Source of the DNA: Salinarimonas sp052380005
GTDB lineage: Bacteria > Pseudomonadota > Alphaproteobacteria > Rhizobiales > Beijerinckiaceae
Direction: 5' to 3' (one strand)
DNA length: 64,000 bases
Assembly (NCBI GenBank): GCA_052380005.1
Contig: JBQTCJ010000001.1
The number at the start of each line of letters is the position of its first letter. Positions within the stretch are counted from its first letter, which is position 1. Position numbers and translations under genes: made by a program. A model generated the notes under the pieces. The model was not told where the DNA came from and searched no databases. It saw nothing but the letters and a program-made list of their open reading frames with translations. Of the stretch, positions 25,892 through 35,851 are shown piece after piece.

Positions 25892-27364
25892 TCAGGCGCC
25901 GATGCCCGCGGCGCACAGGTATTTCACCTCGAGGAAATCTTCAATGCCGTATTTGGAGCCTTCCCGCCCCGTGCCGGACTCCTTGAGGCCACCGAAGGGC
26001 GCACCCTCGTACGAGAAGAGCCCCGTATTGAGGCCGATCACGCCGAAGTCGAGCGCCTCGCCGACACGCCAAGCGCGGCCGAGGTCGCGCGTGAAGTAGT
26101 AGGCGGCGAGGCCGAACTCGGTCGCGTTGGCGAGGGCGATCGCCTCGTCCTCCGTCGTGAAGCGGAACACGGGTGCGAGCGGCCCGAAGGTCTCCTCGCG
26201 CGCCACACGCATCGCGGGCGTCACGTCCGCCATAACGGTCGGCTCGTAGAACGTCCCGCCGCGCGCGTGCCTGCGGCCGCCGGTGACGACCCGCGCCCCT
26301 CCGGCCAGCGCGTCGGCGACGTGGGCCTCCACCTTGTCGACCGCCGCCTCGTCGATCAGCGGCCCCAGCTCGACGCCCGCCTCGAACCCGTCGCCCACCT
26401 TCATCGCGGCGACCGCCTCGGCGAATCGCGCGACGAAGGCGTCGTAGACGCCGTCCTGCACGAGGATGCGGTTGGCGCATACGCAGGTCTGGCCGGTGTT
26501 GCGGAACTTCGAGGCGATCGCGCCCGCGACCGCACGCTCGAGATCGGCGTCGTCGAAGACGATCAGCGGCGCGTTGCCGCCGAGCTCGAGCGAGAGCTTC
26601 TTCATCGTGCCGGCGCAGGTGCGCATCAGGTCCTTGCCCACCTCGGTGGAGCCCGTGAAGGTGAGCTTGCGCACGGCGGGGTTCGTCGCGAGCTCGTCTC
26701 CGACGACCCGCGCCTTGCCCGGCACGACGTTGAAGACGCCGTCGGGCAGCCCGGCCTCGACGGCGAGCGCGGCGAGCGCCAGCGCCGAGAGCGGCGTCGC
26801 GCTCGCGGGCTTGAGCACCATCGTGCAGCCCGCCGCCAGCGCCGGGCCGGCCTTGCGCGGGATCATCGCCATGGGGAAGTTCCACGGCGTGATGGCGGCG
26901 CACACGCCCACCGGCTGCTTGAGCGCGAACAGCCGCCGGTCGGGGTCGTTGGTGGGGATCGTGTCGCCGTAGACGCGCTTGCCCTCCTCGGCGAACCACT
27001 CGATGAACGCCGCGCCGTAGAGGATCTCCCCCTTCGCCTCCGCCAGCGGCTTGCCCTGCTCGGCGGTGAGGATGGCGGCGAGCTCGTCGGCACGCGCGAC
27101 GACGAGGTCGTACCAGCGCCGGAGGATCGCGGCGCGGGCCTTCGCCGTCGTCGCGCGCCAGCCCGGGAGCGCCGCCTCCGCCGCGGCGATCGCGGCGCGG
27201 GTGTCCGCGACCGTGGCGCTCGCGACCTCGGCCACCACCGCACCGGTCGACGGATTGGTCACGGGGAAGGTCGCGGCGTCGGACGCGGGCCGCCAGGCGC
27301 CGTCGATGTGGAGCGCCGTCCTGACGAGGTCGGAGCGCGTGACGAGATCGGCGGCCATGTCCAT
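25892..27364 (-). CDS. gabD: NAD(P)-dependent aldehyde dehydrogenase, succinate-semialdehyde dehydrogenase type
   Basis: 490 residues. TPWNFPMAMIPRKAGPALAA near 160, general base E260 in LELGGNAP and nucleophile C294 in NTGQTCVCANR, which with its second Cys is typical of GabD-type enzymes. ATG at 27364 follows AGGAG by 10 nt. It would oxidise succinate semialdehyde, glutarate semialdehyde or alpha-ketoglutarate semialdehyde, the last being the end step of hydroxyproline-type pathways. It is transcribed from a 315-nt gap that holds operators D and E. The gene symbol is a family guess. Confidence 0.88.
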   Translation of the reverse strand: MDMAADLVTRSDLVRTALHIDGAWRPASDAATFPVTNPSTGAVVAEVASATVADTRAAIAAAEAALPGWRATTAKARAAILRRWYDLVVARADELAAILTAEQGKPLAEAKGEILYGAAFIEWFAEEGKRVYGDTIPTNDPDRRLFALKQPVGVCAAITPWNFPMAMIPRKAGPALAAGCTMVLKPASATPLSALALAALAVEAGLPDGVFNVVPGKARVVGDELATNPAVRKLTFTGSTEVGKDLMRTCAGTMKKLSLELGGNAPLIVFDDADLERAVAGAIASKFRNTGQTCVCANRILVQDGVYDAFVARFAEAVAAMKVGDGFEAGVELGPLIDEAAVDKVEAHVADALAGGARVVTGGRRHARGGTFYEPTVMADVTPAMRVAREETFGPLAPVFRFTTEDEAIALANATEFGLAAYYFTRDLGRAWRVGEALDFGVIGLNTGLFSYEGAPFGGLKESGTGREGSKYGIEDFLEVKYLCAAGIGA

Positions 27365-27388
27365 CGGGGGTACTCTCCTCGTTGATGA

Positions 27389-27415
27389 TGTTCGTATATC
27401 GCACAAGCGTGCGCA
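27389..27415. promoter_or_regulatory. Putative IclR-type operator D (three half-sites) upstream of the aldehyde dehydrogenase
   Basis: The dyad ATCGCACAAGCGTGCGCA is at 27398-27415 with a third half-site TGTTCGTA starting at 27389, again 9 nt before the dyad. It lies 25 nt upstream of the dehydrogenase start codon on the minus strand, so binding there could block initiation. Confidence 0.72.
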
Positions 27416-27545
27416 TTTATCCAGCCGTCTCGCGGAACGTTCTCCGAGCGAGCGCGCCCGGTGCGCCGCGTCACGCACCCCGGTCCCGAACCCGGCTCCT
27501 GCCGAAGGGTGGTTGCGCGCACCGAACAGCCTGGCGCATGACCAG

Positions 27546-27563
27546 CTCGCACATTCGTGCGAA
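27546..27563. promoter_or_regulatory. Putative IclR-type operator E upstream of the polyamine-type ABC operon
   Basis: The dyad CTCGCACATTCGTGCGAA is a near-perfect inverted repeat of TTCGCAC-type halves, 117 nt before the ATG of the binding protein. No third half-site is seen at the 9-nt offset on either side. Confidence 0.68.
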
Positions 27564-27679
27564 AAACCGCTTGAAAAGTGCCCGTGTTTGCGCAGCATGG
27601 TTCGCGAGAACTCTCGCGCATCGTCGCCGCTCCGCCGTGGGTGGCGTCGTTCGCGGATGGCATCGCAGAGGAGACGACG

Positions 27680-28891
27680 ATGGGTTCGACGAGCTTCGAG
27701 GACCGGCTGCGCCGTCAGGCCGCCTCCAACCCCCTGCGCGACATGGGGCTTCGCAGCGCGGGCATGACGCGCCGCGCGCTCATCGGCTCGATCGCCGCCG
27801 CGGGCGCGCTGGCGGCGACCGGCGGATCGCGCGCCTTCGCCCAGGAGCGGCCGCTGAGCCTGCTCACCTGGGATCCCTACACCGATCCGCGCCTCGTCGA
27901 CCTGTGGAAGCAGGAGACCGGCGGCGACGTCCGTGCCGAGATCCACATCTCCGATCCGACCTCGGTCAACCGCCTGCGTGCGGGCGAGACCCGGGTGTGG
28001 GACTTCGTCAACCTCAACAACCCCTGGGCGCGCGAGCAGATGTGGCCCGACCAGCTCATTCGCGACCTGCCGAAGGATCGGTTCGAGCCGCTCTACGGGC
28101 AGATGAAGGAGAAGTTCGCGCCGCCCTACAAGTGGGCCATGAGCAAGGACGGCGAGCACCTGCTCGGCGTCGTGCAGCGCTACGAGACCTTCGACTTCGT
28201 GGTGAACTCGGACGTGATCTCGCCACAGCTCGCCAAGGACGAGGGCTGGGACCTCTTCAACAATCCCGATTTCGCCGGGCGCTACGGCATCCTCGCCTAC
28301 GAGGACTGGAACGTCATGGACATCTGCATGGGCGCGGGCATCCATCCGTTCAAGGAGAAGACCGCGGCCGACCTCGAGAAGTTCGGCGAGACCGCCATGC
28401 GCTGGTGCACCAACGCCAAGCTCGTGACGACCGACTTCGTGCAGCTCAACCTCGCCATCCTCAACGGCGACATCGACCTCTACTTCACCGGCGGCACCTA
28501 CACGACCTCCTCGGCGCGGCTCGAGGGCCTGTCGAACCTCTACGCCATCACGCCCGCCCGCGGACCCGCGGACGGCAAGGGCGGCATCAACTGGATCGAG
28601 CTGAACTCGGCGGTGAACAATCCCGATCCGCATCCGCGGATCCTCGACTATCTCGAGTGGATCACCACGCCGGACGCGGCCTGGATCGTCTCGCACGGCA
28701 ACGGCAACCTGCAGCCGGTCTCGCAGATGTCCCAGCCGGAGCTGTTCTCGCGCTACACGTCCGAGGAGCTCGCGGCCCTGCAGTGGGACGAGTTCGACGA
28801 GCGCATCGCCAACGCCGTGGAGTTCGACATCGTGCCCCAGTACGATGCGCTCTACGACCTCTACACCAGGGCGATGCGCGCCCGCTCGTGA
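27680..28891 (+). CDS. ABC transporter substrate-binding protein, spermidine/putrescine (PotD) family, Tat-exported
   Basis: 403 residues. A twin-arginine motif TRRALIG (R31-R32) follows an extended n-region; cleavage is likely after AFA at residue 54. The mature start LSLLTWDPYTDPRLVDLW is typical of family-1/PotD proteins. GAGGAG lies 5 nt before the ATG; the longer frame from 27578 is not needed. It feeds the ATPase and two permeases that follow. PotD relatives bind polyamines but also other amines and small acids, and the neighbouring enzymes leave the ligand open. Confidence 0.9.
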   Translation: MGSTSFEDRLRRQAASNPLRDMGLRSAGMTRRALIGSIAAAGALAATGGSRAFAQERPLSLLTWDPYTDPRLVDLWKQETGGDVRAEIHISDPTSVNRLRAGETRVWDFVNLNNPWAREQMWPDQLIRDLPKDRFEPLYGQMKEKFAPPYKWAMSKDGEHLLGVVQRYETFDFVVNSDVISPQLAKDEGWDLFNNPDFAGRYGILAYEDWNVMDICMGAGIHPFKEKTAADLEKFGETAMRWCTNAKLVTTDFVQLNLAILNGDIDLYFTGGTYTTSSARLEGLSNLYAITPARGPADGKGGINWIELNSAVNNPDPHPRILDYLEWITTPDAAWIVSHGNGNLQPVSQMSQPELFSRYTSEELAALQWDEFDERIANAVEFDIVPQYDALYDLYTRAMRARS

Positions 28892-28914
28892 CGGCGCGCG
28901 GGAGAGGACCTCGG

Positions 28915-30030
28915 ATGTCCGATCGATCCGGTCCGGGCTTCGCGCCGGCGGCGGCGCCTGCCGCCGGCGGCGGCGCGCCGGCGCTCGCGCTCGTCGGCGT
29001 CACCCGCGCCTTCGGGGGAAGCCGCGCGGTCGACGCGGTCGACCTCGAGATCCGCGAGGGCGAGTTCTTCACCATCGTCGGTCCCTCGGGATCGGGAAAG
29101 TCGACGCTCCTGCGCATGCTCGCGGGCCTCGACCGGCCGAGCGCGGGCGACATCCTCCTGCGCGGGCGGCGCGTCAACGACGTGCCGGCCAACGCGCGGC
29201 CCACCGCCATGGTGTTCCAGTCGCTGGCGCTGTTCGACCACATGAGCGTGGGCGACAACATCGCCTTCGCGCTCAAGATGCGCGGCGTCGCGCGGCCCGA
29301 GCGCATGGAGCGGGCGCGCGCGCTGCTCGACGTCGTGCACCTGCCGGCGGCCTACCTCGACAAGCCGGTGACGCAATGCTCCGGCGGCGAGCGCCAGCGC
29401 GTGGCGCTCGCCCGCGCGCTCGCCTCCGACCCGGAGATCCTGTTCTTCGACGAGCCGCTCTCGGCCATCGACAACCGCCTGCGCAAGCTGCTCCAGGTGG
29501 AGATCAAGGAGCTGCACCGGCGCACGGGGAAGACCTTCGTCTACATCACCCACGCGCTCGAGGAGGCTATGGTGATGAGCGACCGTGTCGCGCTCATGCG
29601 CGCGGGGCGGATCGTGCAGGTCGCCCCGCCGCTCGAGATCTACGACCGGCCGACGAGCCGCTTCGTCGCCGAGTTCATGGGCGAGGTCAACGTCTGGCGC
29701 GCGGTGCGCGAGGCGGGCGCCGTCACGCTCCCCGAGCTCGGCCTCGTCTTTCCCGGAGAGACGATCCCCGCGCCCGAGGGCTTCCTCGTCGCGCGGCCCG
29801 AGAAGCTCGCGCTGCTGCGCGAGGGCGAGGCGGCGCAGGCGACCATCGCCGGCGAGATCGTCGACGAGTTCGTGCTCGGCTCGCGCAAGCAGATCCACCT
29901 GCGGCCCGACGGCGACGCCTCGCGCCCGACCGTGTTCGGCGAGATCCCGGCCGATGCGGCGGCGCCGGGACCCGGCGCACGGGTGCGGCTCGCCCTCGCC
30001 TTCGCCGATTGCCGCTTCATGACGGAGTGA
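28915..30030 (+). CDS. potA: ABC transporter ATP-binding protein, PotA type
   Basis: 371 residues. Walker A GPSGSGKST at 56-64, VFQSLALFDHMSV Q-loop, Walker B ILFFDEPLSAID, H-loop ITHALEEAM, and a C-terminal TOBE region. The ABC signature is CSGGERQRVALARAL rather than LSGGQ, a tolerated but notable change. A 25-residue Ala/Pro/Gly-rich N-terminal extension precedes the domain. It is the energy subunit for the importer at 27680-31740. It is in the middle of the operon, 4 nt before the next gene. Confidence 0.92.
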   Translation: MSDRSGPGFAPAAAPAAGGGAPALALVGVTRAFGGSRAVDAVDLEIREGEFFTIVGPSGSGKSTLLRMLAGLDRPSAGDILLRGRRVNDVPANARPTAMVFQSLALFDHMSVGDNIAFALKMRGVARPERMERARALLDVVHLPAAYLDKPVTQCSGGERQRVALARALASDPEILFFDEPLSAIDNRLRKLLQVEIKELHRRTGKTFVYITHALEEAMVMSDRVALMRAGRIVQVAPPLEIYDRPTSRFVAEFMGEVNVWRAVREAGAVTLPELGLVFPGETIPAPEGFLVARPEKLALLREGEAAQATIAGEIVDEFVLGSRKQIHLRPDGDASRPTVFGEIPADAAAPGPGARVRLALAFADCRFMTE

Positions 30031-30034
30031 GGCG

Positions 30035-30901
30035 ATGGGATCGCAGGATCACGCCAACCCTCGCTCGCGCGCAGGCCCGATCGCGATGGCACCCGTCGCC
30101 GCGCTGCTCGTGGTCGGCTTTCTCGTCCCCCTCGTCCTCGTCGCTTGGCTGAGCCTGATGCCCGAGCGGACGTTCGGGCTCGACGCCGGGCTCACCGGCG
30201 CGAACTACGTGACCGCCGTGCGCGACGGCTACGTCGTGCCGCTGGGCTGGTCCCTCGCCTTCGCGGCGGCGACGACCGCGATCTGCCTCCTCGTGTCCTG
30301 GCCGATGGCGAAGGTGCTCTCCCGCCGCGGCAGCGGGTTCGCGCTCGCGGTCACCGTGCTCGTGGCGCTGCCGATCTTCATCTCGGAGAGCGTGCGCCTG
30401 TTCGGCACGGCGCTCCTGCTGATGCCGCGCGGCGGCATTCTCGCGGGAAGCGTGAACGCGCTCTTCGGCGTCCAGATCGGCTCGATCCTCTACACCAAGA
30501 CCGCGACGCTCGTCGGCCTCGTCTACGTCTACCTGCCCTTCGCGCTCTTCCCGATGATCCTCGGCCTCGCACAGGTCCCGCGCGACCAGGTCGAGGCGGC
30601 GCGCGATCTCGGCGCCTCCGGCTGGCAGGTGCTGCGCGAGGTCGAGCTGCCGAACGCCATGCCGGGCCTGCTCATCGGCGGTCTCCTCGTCTTCGTCCTC
30701 GCCTTCGGCGCCAACACCGAGGCGAACATCCTCGGCGGCCAGTCGGTGGCGGTGATCACGAAGTCGATCGACCAGCGCTTCAGCTATGCGCAGGACTGGC
30801 CGCTCGGCTCGGCGCTCACGATCCTGGTCGCCGCCATCACGGCGGCCGTGGTGTTCCCGGTGCTCGCGCGCATCGACCTCGACAGGCTCCTGCGGCGATG
30901 A
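30035..30901 (+). CDS. potB: ABC transporter permease, PotB type
   Basis: 288 residues, about six membrane segments. It starts with a cytoplasmic stretch followed by PVAALLVVGFLVPLVLVAWL. The EAA loop is VEAARDLGASGWQVLREVELPNAMPG near residue 190. It forms the channel with the PotC-type protein that overlaps it by ATGA. Confidence 0.92.
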   Translation: MGSQDHANPRSRAGPIAMAPVAALLVVGFLVPLVLVAWLSLMPERTFGLDAGLTGANYVTAVRDGYVVPLGWSLAFAAATTAICLLVSWPMAKVLSRRGSGFALAVTVLVALPIFISESVRLFGTALLLMPRGGILAGSVNALFGVQIGSILYTKTATLVGLVYVYLPFALFPMILGLAQVPRDQVEAARDLGASGWQVLREVELPNAMPGLLIGGLLVFVLAFGANTEANILGGQSVAVITKSIDQRFSYAQDWPLGSALTILVAAITAAVVFPVLARIDLDRLLRR

Positions 30902-31740
30902 GCGCGAGCGATCCGACGGCGCGGGGCGACACGCTGCGACGGGCCTTCACTGCGCTCGTCGTGGTGCTGCTCTACCTGCCGATCGTCAGCGTGGTGCTCG
31001 CCTCGCTCGCGAACACCCGCTACATGATCTTCCCGCATCGCGTCTGGACGATCGACGCCTATCGCGAGGCGATCGGGCAGTACACGACGGCGGACCTGCA
31101 CGCCACCTCGCTCAAGATCGCCCTCGTCGTCGCCATCCTTGCCGTCGCGCTCGCCGTGCCGGGCGCGCTCGCCTTCGCCCGCTTCCGCTGGCGCGGACGG
31201 CGCCTCTACCAGCGCGCGCTGCTCCTGCCGATCTTCTTTCCCCAGCCCGTGCTGGGGCTCGCGCTCCTCGTCGCGCTCTCGGCCGCCGGCATCGCGCCGG
31301 ACTGGCGCACCGCCGTCTTCGCCCATCTCGTCTGGGTCGTGCCGATCGCGACGCTGGTGATCTCGATCCGCCTCTACGGCTTCGACCCGGCGCAGGAGGA
31401 GGCGGCCTACGATCTCGGCGCGACGCGGCTCCAGGCGTTCCGCGAGGTGACCCTGCCGGCGATCGCGCCGGGCATCGTCTCGGGCGCGCTCTTCGCCTTC
31501 CTGCTGTCGTGGTCGAACCTGCCGCTGTCGATGTACACGACCGGGGCGGACACGACGCTGCCGGAATGGCTCTACTCGCGCATGGCGACGAACTACTCCC
31601 CGCAGGTGCCGGCGATCGCCGTCCTCTCGGTCGGCGCGAGCGCGCTGGCCGTCGCGGCGTTCCTCCTCGCGCGCGGGCTCTGGCGGACCGCACGCCCGCG
31701 CCGCGCCGCATACCCCCACGCCGCACGAGCCTCCTCATGA
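30898..31740 (+). CDS. potC: ABC transporter permease, PotC type
   Basis: 280 residues with six membrane segments. EAA loop EEAAYDLGATRLQAF followed by VTLPAIAPG near residue 170-190, and FLLSWSNLPLSMYTTG after it, as in PotC (where the equivalent is DDFVISFF-like). The start overlaps potB (ATGA) and the stop overlaps the cysteine hydrolase gene (ATGA), so importer and enzymes are translationally linked. Confidence 0.92.
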   Translation: MSASDPTARGDTLRRAFTALVVVLLYLPIVSVVLASLANTRYMIFPHRVWTIDAYREAIGQYTTADLHATSLKIALVVAILAVALAVPGALAFARFRWRGRRLYQRALLLPIFFPQPVLGLALLVALSAAGIAPDWRTAVFAHLVWVVPIATLVISIRLYGFDPAQEEAAYDLGATRLQAFREVTLPAIAPGIVSGALFAFLLSWSNLPLSMYTTGADTTLPEWLYSRMATNYSPQVPAIAVLSVGASALAVAAFLLARGLWRTARPRRAAYPHAARASS

Positions 31741-32375
31741 CCGCACCGACCCGCGACGCACCCTGGGAGCGCGCCTCCACCGCCCTCCTCCTCGTCGACA
31801 TGCAGCGGATCTTCGCCGAGCCCGGCCTCGACCCCGCGCATCCCGAGCGGGGCGCCGACCACCCGTTCTACCGCGCGCTGGCCGAGCGGGTGATCCCCAA
31901 CCAGGTCTCGCTCCTCGGGGCGGCACGGGCGGCGGGCGTGCAGGTGCTCCACACGATCATCCAGGCGCTGACCGAGGACGGGCGCGACTGCTCGCTCGAC
32001 CACAAGCTCTCCGGCATCGTCGTGCCGCGCTCGGCGCCGGAGGGCGCCATCATCGACGCGCTCGCACCCGTCACGAACGAGATCGTGCTGCCGAAAACCT
32101 CGTCGGGCGTCTTCAACTCGACGAACATCGACTACGTCCTGCGCAACCTCGGCATACGCTCGCTGATCGTCGCCGGCATCGTCACCGACCAGTGCGTCGA
32201 CATGGCGGTGCGCGACGCCGCCGACCGCGGCTATCTCGTCACCTGCGTGAGCGACGCCTGCGCCACCTATACGGACGCCCGCCACGAGGCCGCGCTGGCG
32301 GCCTTCGGCGGCTATTGCTGGATCGCGGACACGCGCACCGCCCTCGCCCGACTGGAGGCCATGCGCGATGCCTGA
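31737..32375 (+). CDS. Isochorismatase-family cysteine hydrolase
   Basis: 212 residues. Catalytic triad positions are visible: D21 in LLLVDMQ, K120 in LPKTSSGVF and C153 in GIVTDQCVD, the last typical of amidohydrolases such as N-carbamoylsarcosine, biuret and ureidoacrylate hydrolases rather than true isochorismatases. It probably cleaves a small amide or carbamoyl substrate imported by the preceding ABC system. It overlaps potC upstream and the glutamine synthetase-like gene by 8 nt downstream. Confidence 0.9.
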   Translation: MTAPTRDAPWERASTALLLVDMQRIFAEPGLDPAHPERGADHPFYRALAERVIPNQVSLLGAARAAGVQVLHTIIQALTEDGRDCSLDHKLSGIVVPRSAPEGAIIDALAPVTNEIVLPKTSSGVFNSTNIDYVLRNLGIRSLIVAGIVTDQCVDMAVRDAADRGYLVTCVSDACATYTDARHEAALAAFGGYCWIADTRTALARLEAMRDA

Positions 32376-33690
32376 ACCGATGCCCCTGACCGCGCTCGTG
32401 ACGACCGACTACGCCGGCATCACCCGCGGCCGCGCCATCCCGACCGCGACCTACGAGGCCGATCCGGATCGCGCCTCGACCGGCTGGGTGCCGGCGAACC
32501 TCTCGCTCACGCCCTTCGACGTGATCGCTGACCCGAACCCCTGGGGCTCGCGGGGCGACCTGCGCCTGAAGGCCGATCCGCAGGCGCGCTACCGCACGGC
32601 GATCCCCGGCGCGACGACCCCCTTCGACTGCGTCATGGCGGACATCGTGGCGCTCGACGGCGCCCCCTGGCCGCCCTGCGCGCGCGGCCTCCTGAAGGCG
32701 GCGCTCGCCGATCTCGAGGCCGTGAGCGGGCTTCGGCTCGTGTGCGCCTTCGAGCACGAGTTCCAGATCCTCGACGCGGGCTTCGCGCCCGCACCCGCCT
32801 TCGGGCTCCTCGCCCTGCGCCGCGCCGACCCGCTCGGACCCGTGCTCGCCGCCTGCCTCGACGAGGCCGGCATCGCGCCGGAGACGATCATCGCCGAGTA
32901 CGGCCGGGACCAGTACGAGCTCACGAGCGCGCCGGCCGACGCCCTCGTCGCCGCCGATCGTGCGGTGGCGACCCGCGAGATCGTGCGCGAGGTGGCGCTG
33001 CGCTCGGGGTACCGGGCGAGCTTCGCGCCGAAGACCGCGGTCGAGGGCGTCGGCAACGGCGTGCACGTGCACATGAGCCTCGTCCATCCGGACGGGCGGC
33101 CCGCAGGCTTCGATCCCGCCCGGGAGGGCCGCCTATCCGCGCCGATGGCATCGTTCCTGGCCGGCATCCTCCGCCATGCGCCGGCGCTCGTCGCGCTCAC
33201 CGCCCCCTCGCCGATCTCCTACCTGCGCCTCGCGCCGCACCACTGGAGCGCGGCCTGGACCTGGCTCGGGGACGCCGACCGCGAGGCCACCCTGCGCATC
33301 TGCCCCACCACGACGATGGGCGGGCGCGATCCCGCGCGGCAATTCAACGTCGAGTACCGCGCCGCCGATGCCTGCGCCTGCCCGCATCTCGCGCTGGCCA
33401 TGCTGGTCCGCGCCGGCGTCGAGGGCCTGCGGGCCGGGCTGCCGACGCCGCCGATCGTCGACACCGACCCGGTGACGCTCGACGAGACCGAGCGCGCGCG
33501 CCTCGGCCTCGCGCGGCTGCCCGGCTCCCTGAGGGATGCCCTCGCCGCGCTCGAGGCCGATCCCGTCGCCTCCGCCTTCCTGCCGCCCGCGGCGCTCGAG
33601 ACCTATGTCGGCATGAAGCGCGCCGAGATCGCGCTCGCGGGCGACGCTCTGGACGACGCGCTCTGCGCACGCTACGCCGCGATCTACTAG
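32368..33690 (+). CDS. Divergent glutamine synthetase-like ligase (GlnT/PuuA-like)
   Basis: 440 residues. GS family features: CAFEHEFQILDAG (Glu pair of the metal site), NGVHVHMSL (His-x-His) and a C-terminal NVEYRAADACACPHLALAM, where canonical enzymes read EFRxPD...NPYLA. The N-terminal beta-grasp part is present but weakly conserved. The altered C-terminal arginine/proline elements argue against ammonia assimilation. A gamma-glutamyl-amine ligase, as PuuA in putrescine catabolism, is the closest known role. It overlaps the upstream hydrolase gene by 8 nt. Confidence 0.82.
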   Translation: MPEPMPLTALVTTDYAGITRGRAIPTATYEADPDRASTGWVPANLSLTPFDVIADPNPWGSRGDLRLKADPQARYRTAIPGATTPFDCVMADIVALDGAPWPPCARGLLKAALADLEAVSGLRLVCAFEHEFQILDAGFAPAPAFGLLALRRADPLGPVLAACLDEAGIAPETIIAEYGRDQYELTSAPADALVAADRAVATREIVREVALRSGYRASFAPKTAVEGVGNGVHVHMSLVHPDGRPAGFDPAREGRLSAPMASFLAGILRHAPALVALTAPSPISYLRLAPHHWSAAWTWLGDADREATLRICPTTTMGGRDPARQFNVEYRAADACACPHLALAMLVRAGVEGLRAGLPTPPIVDTDPVTLDETERARLGLARLPGSLRDALAALEADPVASAFLPPAALETYVGMKRAEIALAGDALDDALCARYAAIY

Positions 33691-33720
33691 AGCGACGGCC
33701 GAAAGGGAGCGCGCAACGGC

Positions 33721-34467
<747 letters not shown>

Positions 34468-34507
34468 TCGCAAGGCGGGCACGGCGCCCCTACGGATTCC
34501 CACCTGC

Positions 34508-34534
34508 CGCGCACCCGTGTACGCATGGCGCACG
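34508..34534. promoter_or_regulatory. Putative IclR-type operator F (three half-sites) upstream of the M24 peptidase
   Basis: The dyad CGCGCACCCGTGTACGCA occupies 34508-34525, followed by half-site GCGCACG ending at 34534, 9 nt after the dyad. It is 36 nt before the ATG of the peptidase, inside a 103-nt gap. Confidence 0.72.
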
Positions 34535-34570
34535 GATCATCCTGATGCCACCGAAGAGCGAGACCGACCC

Positions 34571-35677
34571 ATGCCCCAAGGCACCCCCTCGGCCAACGCG
34601 CGAATCGCCCGCCTGCGCGAGACGATGGCGGCGCGCGACGTGGACCTCGTCGCGCTCGCTCCCGGCGCGCACATGCATTGGCTGCTCGGCTGGCACCCCC
34701 ATCCCGACGAGCGCCTGACCTTCGTCCTCGTCGGCCGCGAGGCGGCGGCGGTCGTGGTCCCGTCCGTCAACGCCGAGGACATGCGCGCCCACACGGACCT
34801 GCCGTGCGTCACGTGGAAGGACGAGGACGGCCCCGGCCGCGCCCTCGCCGCGGCGCTCGAGGCCTGCGGCGCGGGTGCCGGCGCGCGCCTCTCGCTCGAC
34901 GAGACGGCGCGGGCCGACGCCGCCCTCGCGCTCCTGCGGGCGCTGGGCTCCCTCGATTGCGCCTTCGCCAGCGAGACCGTCGGCGCGCTGCGCGCGATCA
35001 AGGACGCCGAAGAGATCGCGGCCTTGCGCCGCTCCGCGGCGGTCGCCGACGCCGCCCTGCAGGCGGGGCTCGACGCCATGCGTCCGGGCATGACCGAGCG
35101 GGAGGTCGCGGCCGTCGTCCGCGACGCATTCGCCCGCAACGGCGTCTCCGGGTCGTTCACGCTCGTGGCGAGCGGGCCGAACGGGGCCTTCCCGCACCAT
35201 TCGACCGGCGACCGCGCGCTGCGCGAGGGCGACGCCGTCGTGATCGATCTCGGCGGCCCGCTCGCCCACGTCGCCAGCGACATGACCCGCATGGCGATCC
35301 TCGGCGACGGCCCGCAGGGCTATGCGGACGTGCACGCGATCGTCGAGGAGGCGGTCGTCGCGGCCATGGCCGCGGCACGGCCCGGCGTGCCGGCGAAGGC
35401 GGTCGACGCCGCCGCCCGCGGGGTCATCGAGAAGGCGGGCTACGGAGAGTTCTTCGTCCACCGCACGGGGCACGGGCTCGGGCTCGAGGTGCACGAGCCG
35501 CCCTATCTCACGGCCACGTCCGAGACGATCCTGGAGGCCGGCATGGTGTTCTCGATCGAGCCGGGGATCTACCTGCCGGGCAGGTTCGGCATCCGTCTCG
35601 AGGACATCGTCGTGCTGGAGGAGGACGGCCCGCGGGTTCTCTCGGCGCTGCCACGCACCGCGCGCCGGATCGGCTGA
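34571..35677 (+). CDS. M24-family metallopeptidase (Xaa-Pro aminopeptidase/creatinase fold)
   Basis: 368 residues: creatinase-like N-terminal domain (about 1-135) and pita-bread catalytic domain. Metal ligands are visible: Asp in VIDLGGPL, Asp in SDMTRM, His in HRTGHGLGLEVHEPPYL, Glu in FSIEPGIYL and Glu in GIRLEDIVV. It would hydrolyse an Xaa-Pro or amidine-type bond in the cytoplasm. The next gene is an orphan peptide-binding protein, so imported short peptides or proline derivatives may be its substrates. ATG 34571 is used because an upstream frame would run through operator F. Confidence 0.9.
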   Translation: MPQGTPSANARIARLRETMAARDVDLVALAPGAHMHWLLGWHPHPDERLTFVLVGREAAAVVVPSVNAEDMRAHTDLPCVTWKDEDGPGRALAAALEACGAGAGARLSLDETARADAALALLRALGSLDCAFASETVGALRAIKDAEEIAALRRSAAVADAALQAGLDAMRPGMTEREVAAVVRDAFARNGVSGSFTLVASGPNGAFPHHSTGDRALREGDAVVIDLGGPLAHVASDMTRMAILGDGPQGYADVHAIVEEAVVAAMAAARPGVPAKAVDAAARGVIEKAGYGEFFVHRTGHGLGLEVHEPPYLTATSETILEAGMVFSIEPGIYLPGRFGIRLEDIVVLEEDGPRVLSALPRTARRIG

Positions 35678-35751
35678 GGCCGGGGCGCGCCTTCGCGGCC
35701 CGACGTGCGCGAAATCCCGGTTGGCAAGCGCGCGCCCGGCTGCTTAGCTGG

Positions 35752-35769
35752 CGCGCACAAGTGTTCGCA
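35752..35769. promoter_or_regulatory. Putative IclR-type operator G upstream of the orphan peptide-binding protein
   Basis: The dyad CGCGCACAAGTGTTCGCA matches the consensus at all but the first of the 14 defined positions. It lies 82 nt before the ATG at 35852. A degenerate third element (TCGCATG) occurs at the expected offset on the 3' side. Confidence 0.75.
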
Positions 35770-35851
35770 GATCGCATGAGATCCGCGGCACGAAGCCGGC
35801 CGCGCGGCCCATGGGGCCGGGAGAGCCGGCGAGCCGAGAAGGGGAACGATC

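Larger units (their letters stand above)
27365..27679. other. Divergent intergenic control region with two operators
   Basis: This 315-nt stretch between the divergent aldehyde dehydrogenase and polyamine-type ABC operon has no convincing gene. It carries operator D near the dehydrogenase side and operator E near the ABC side, and is visibly lower in GC around them. Open frames across it on both strands lack homology and a ribosome site. Confidence 0.7.
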
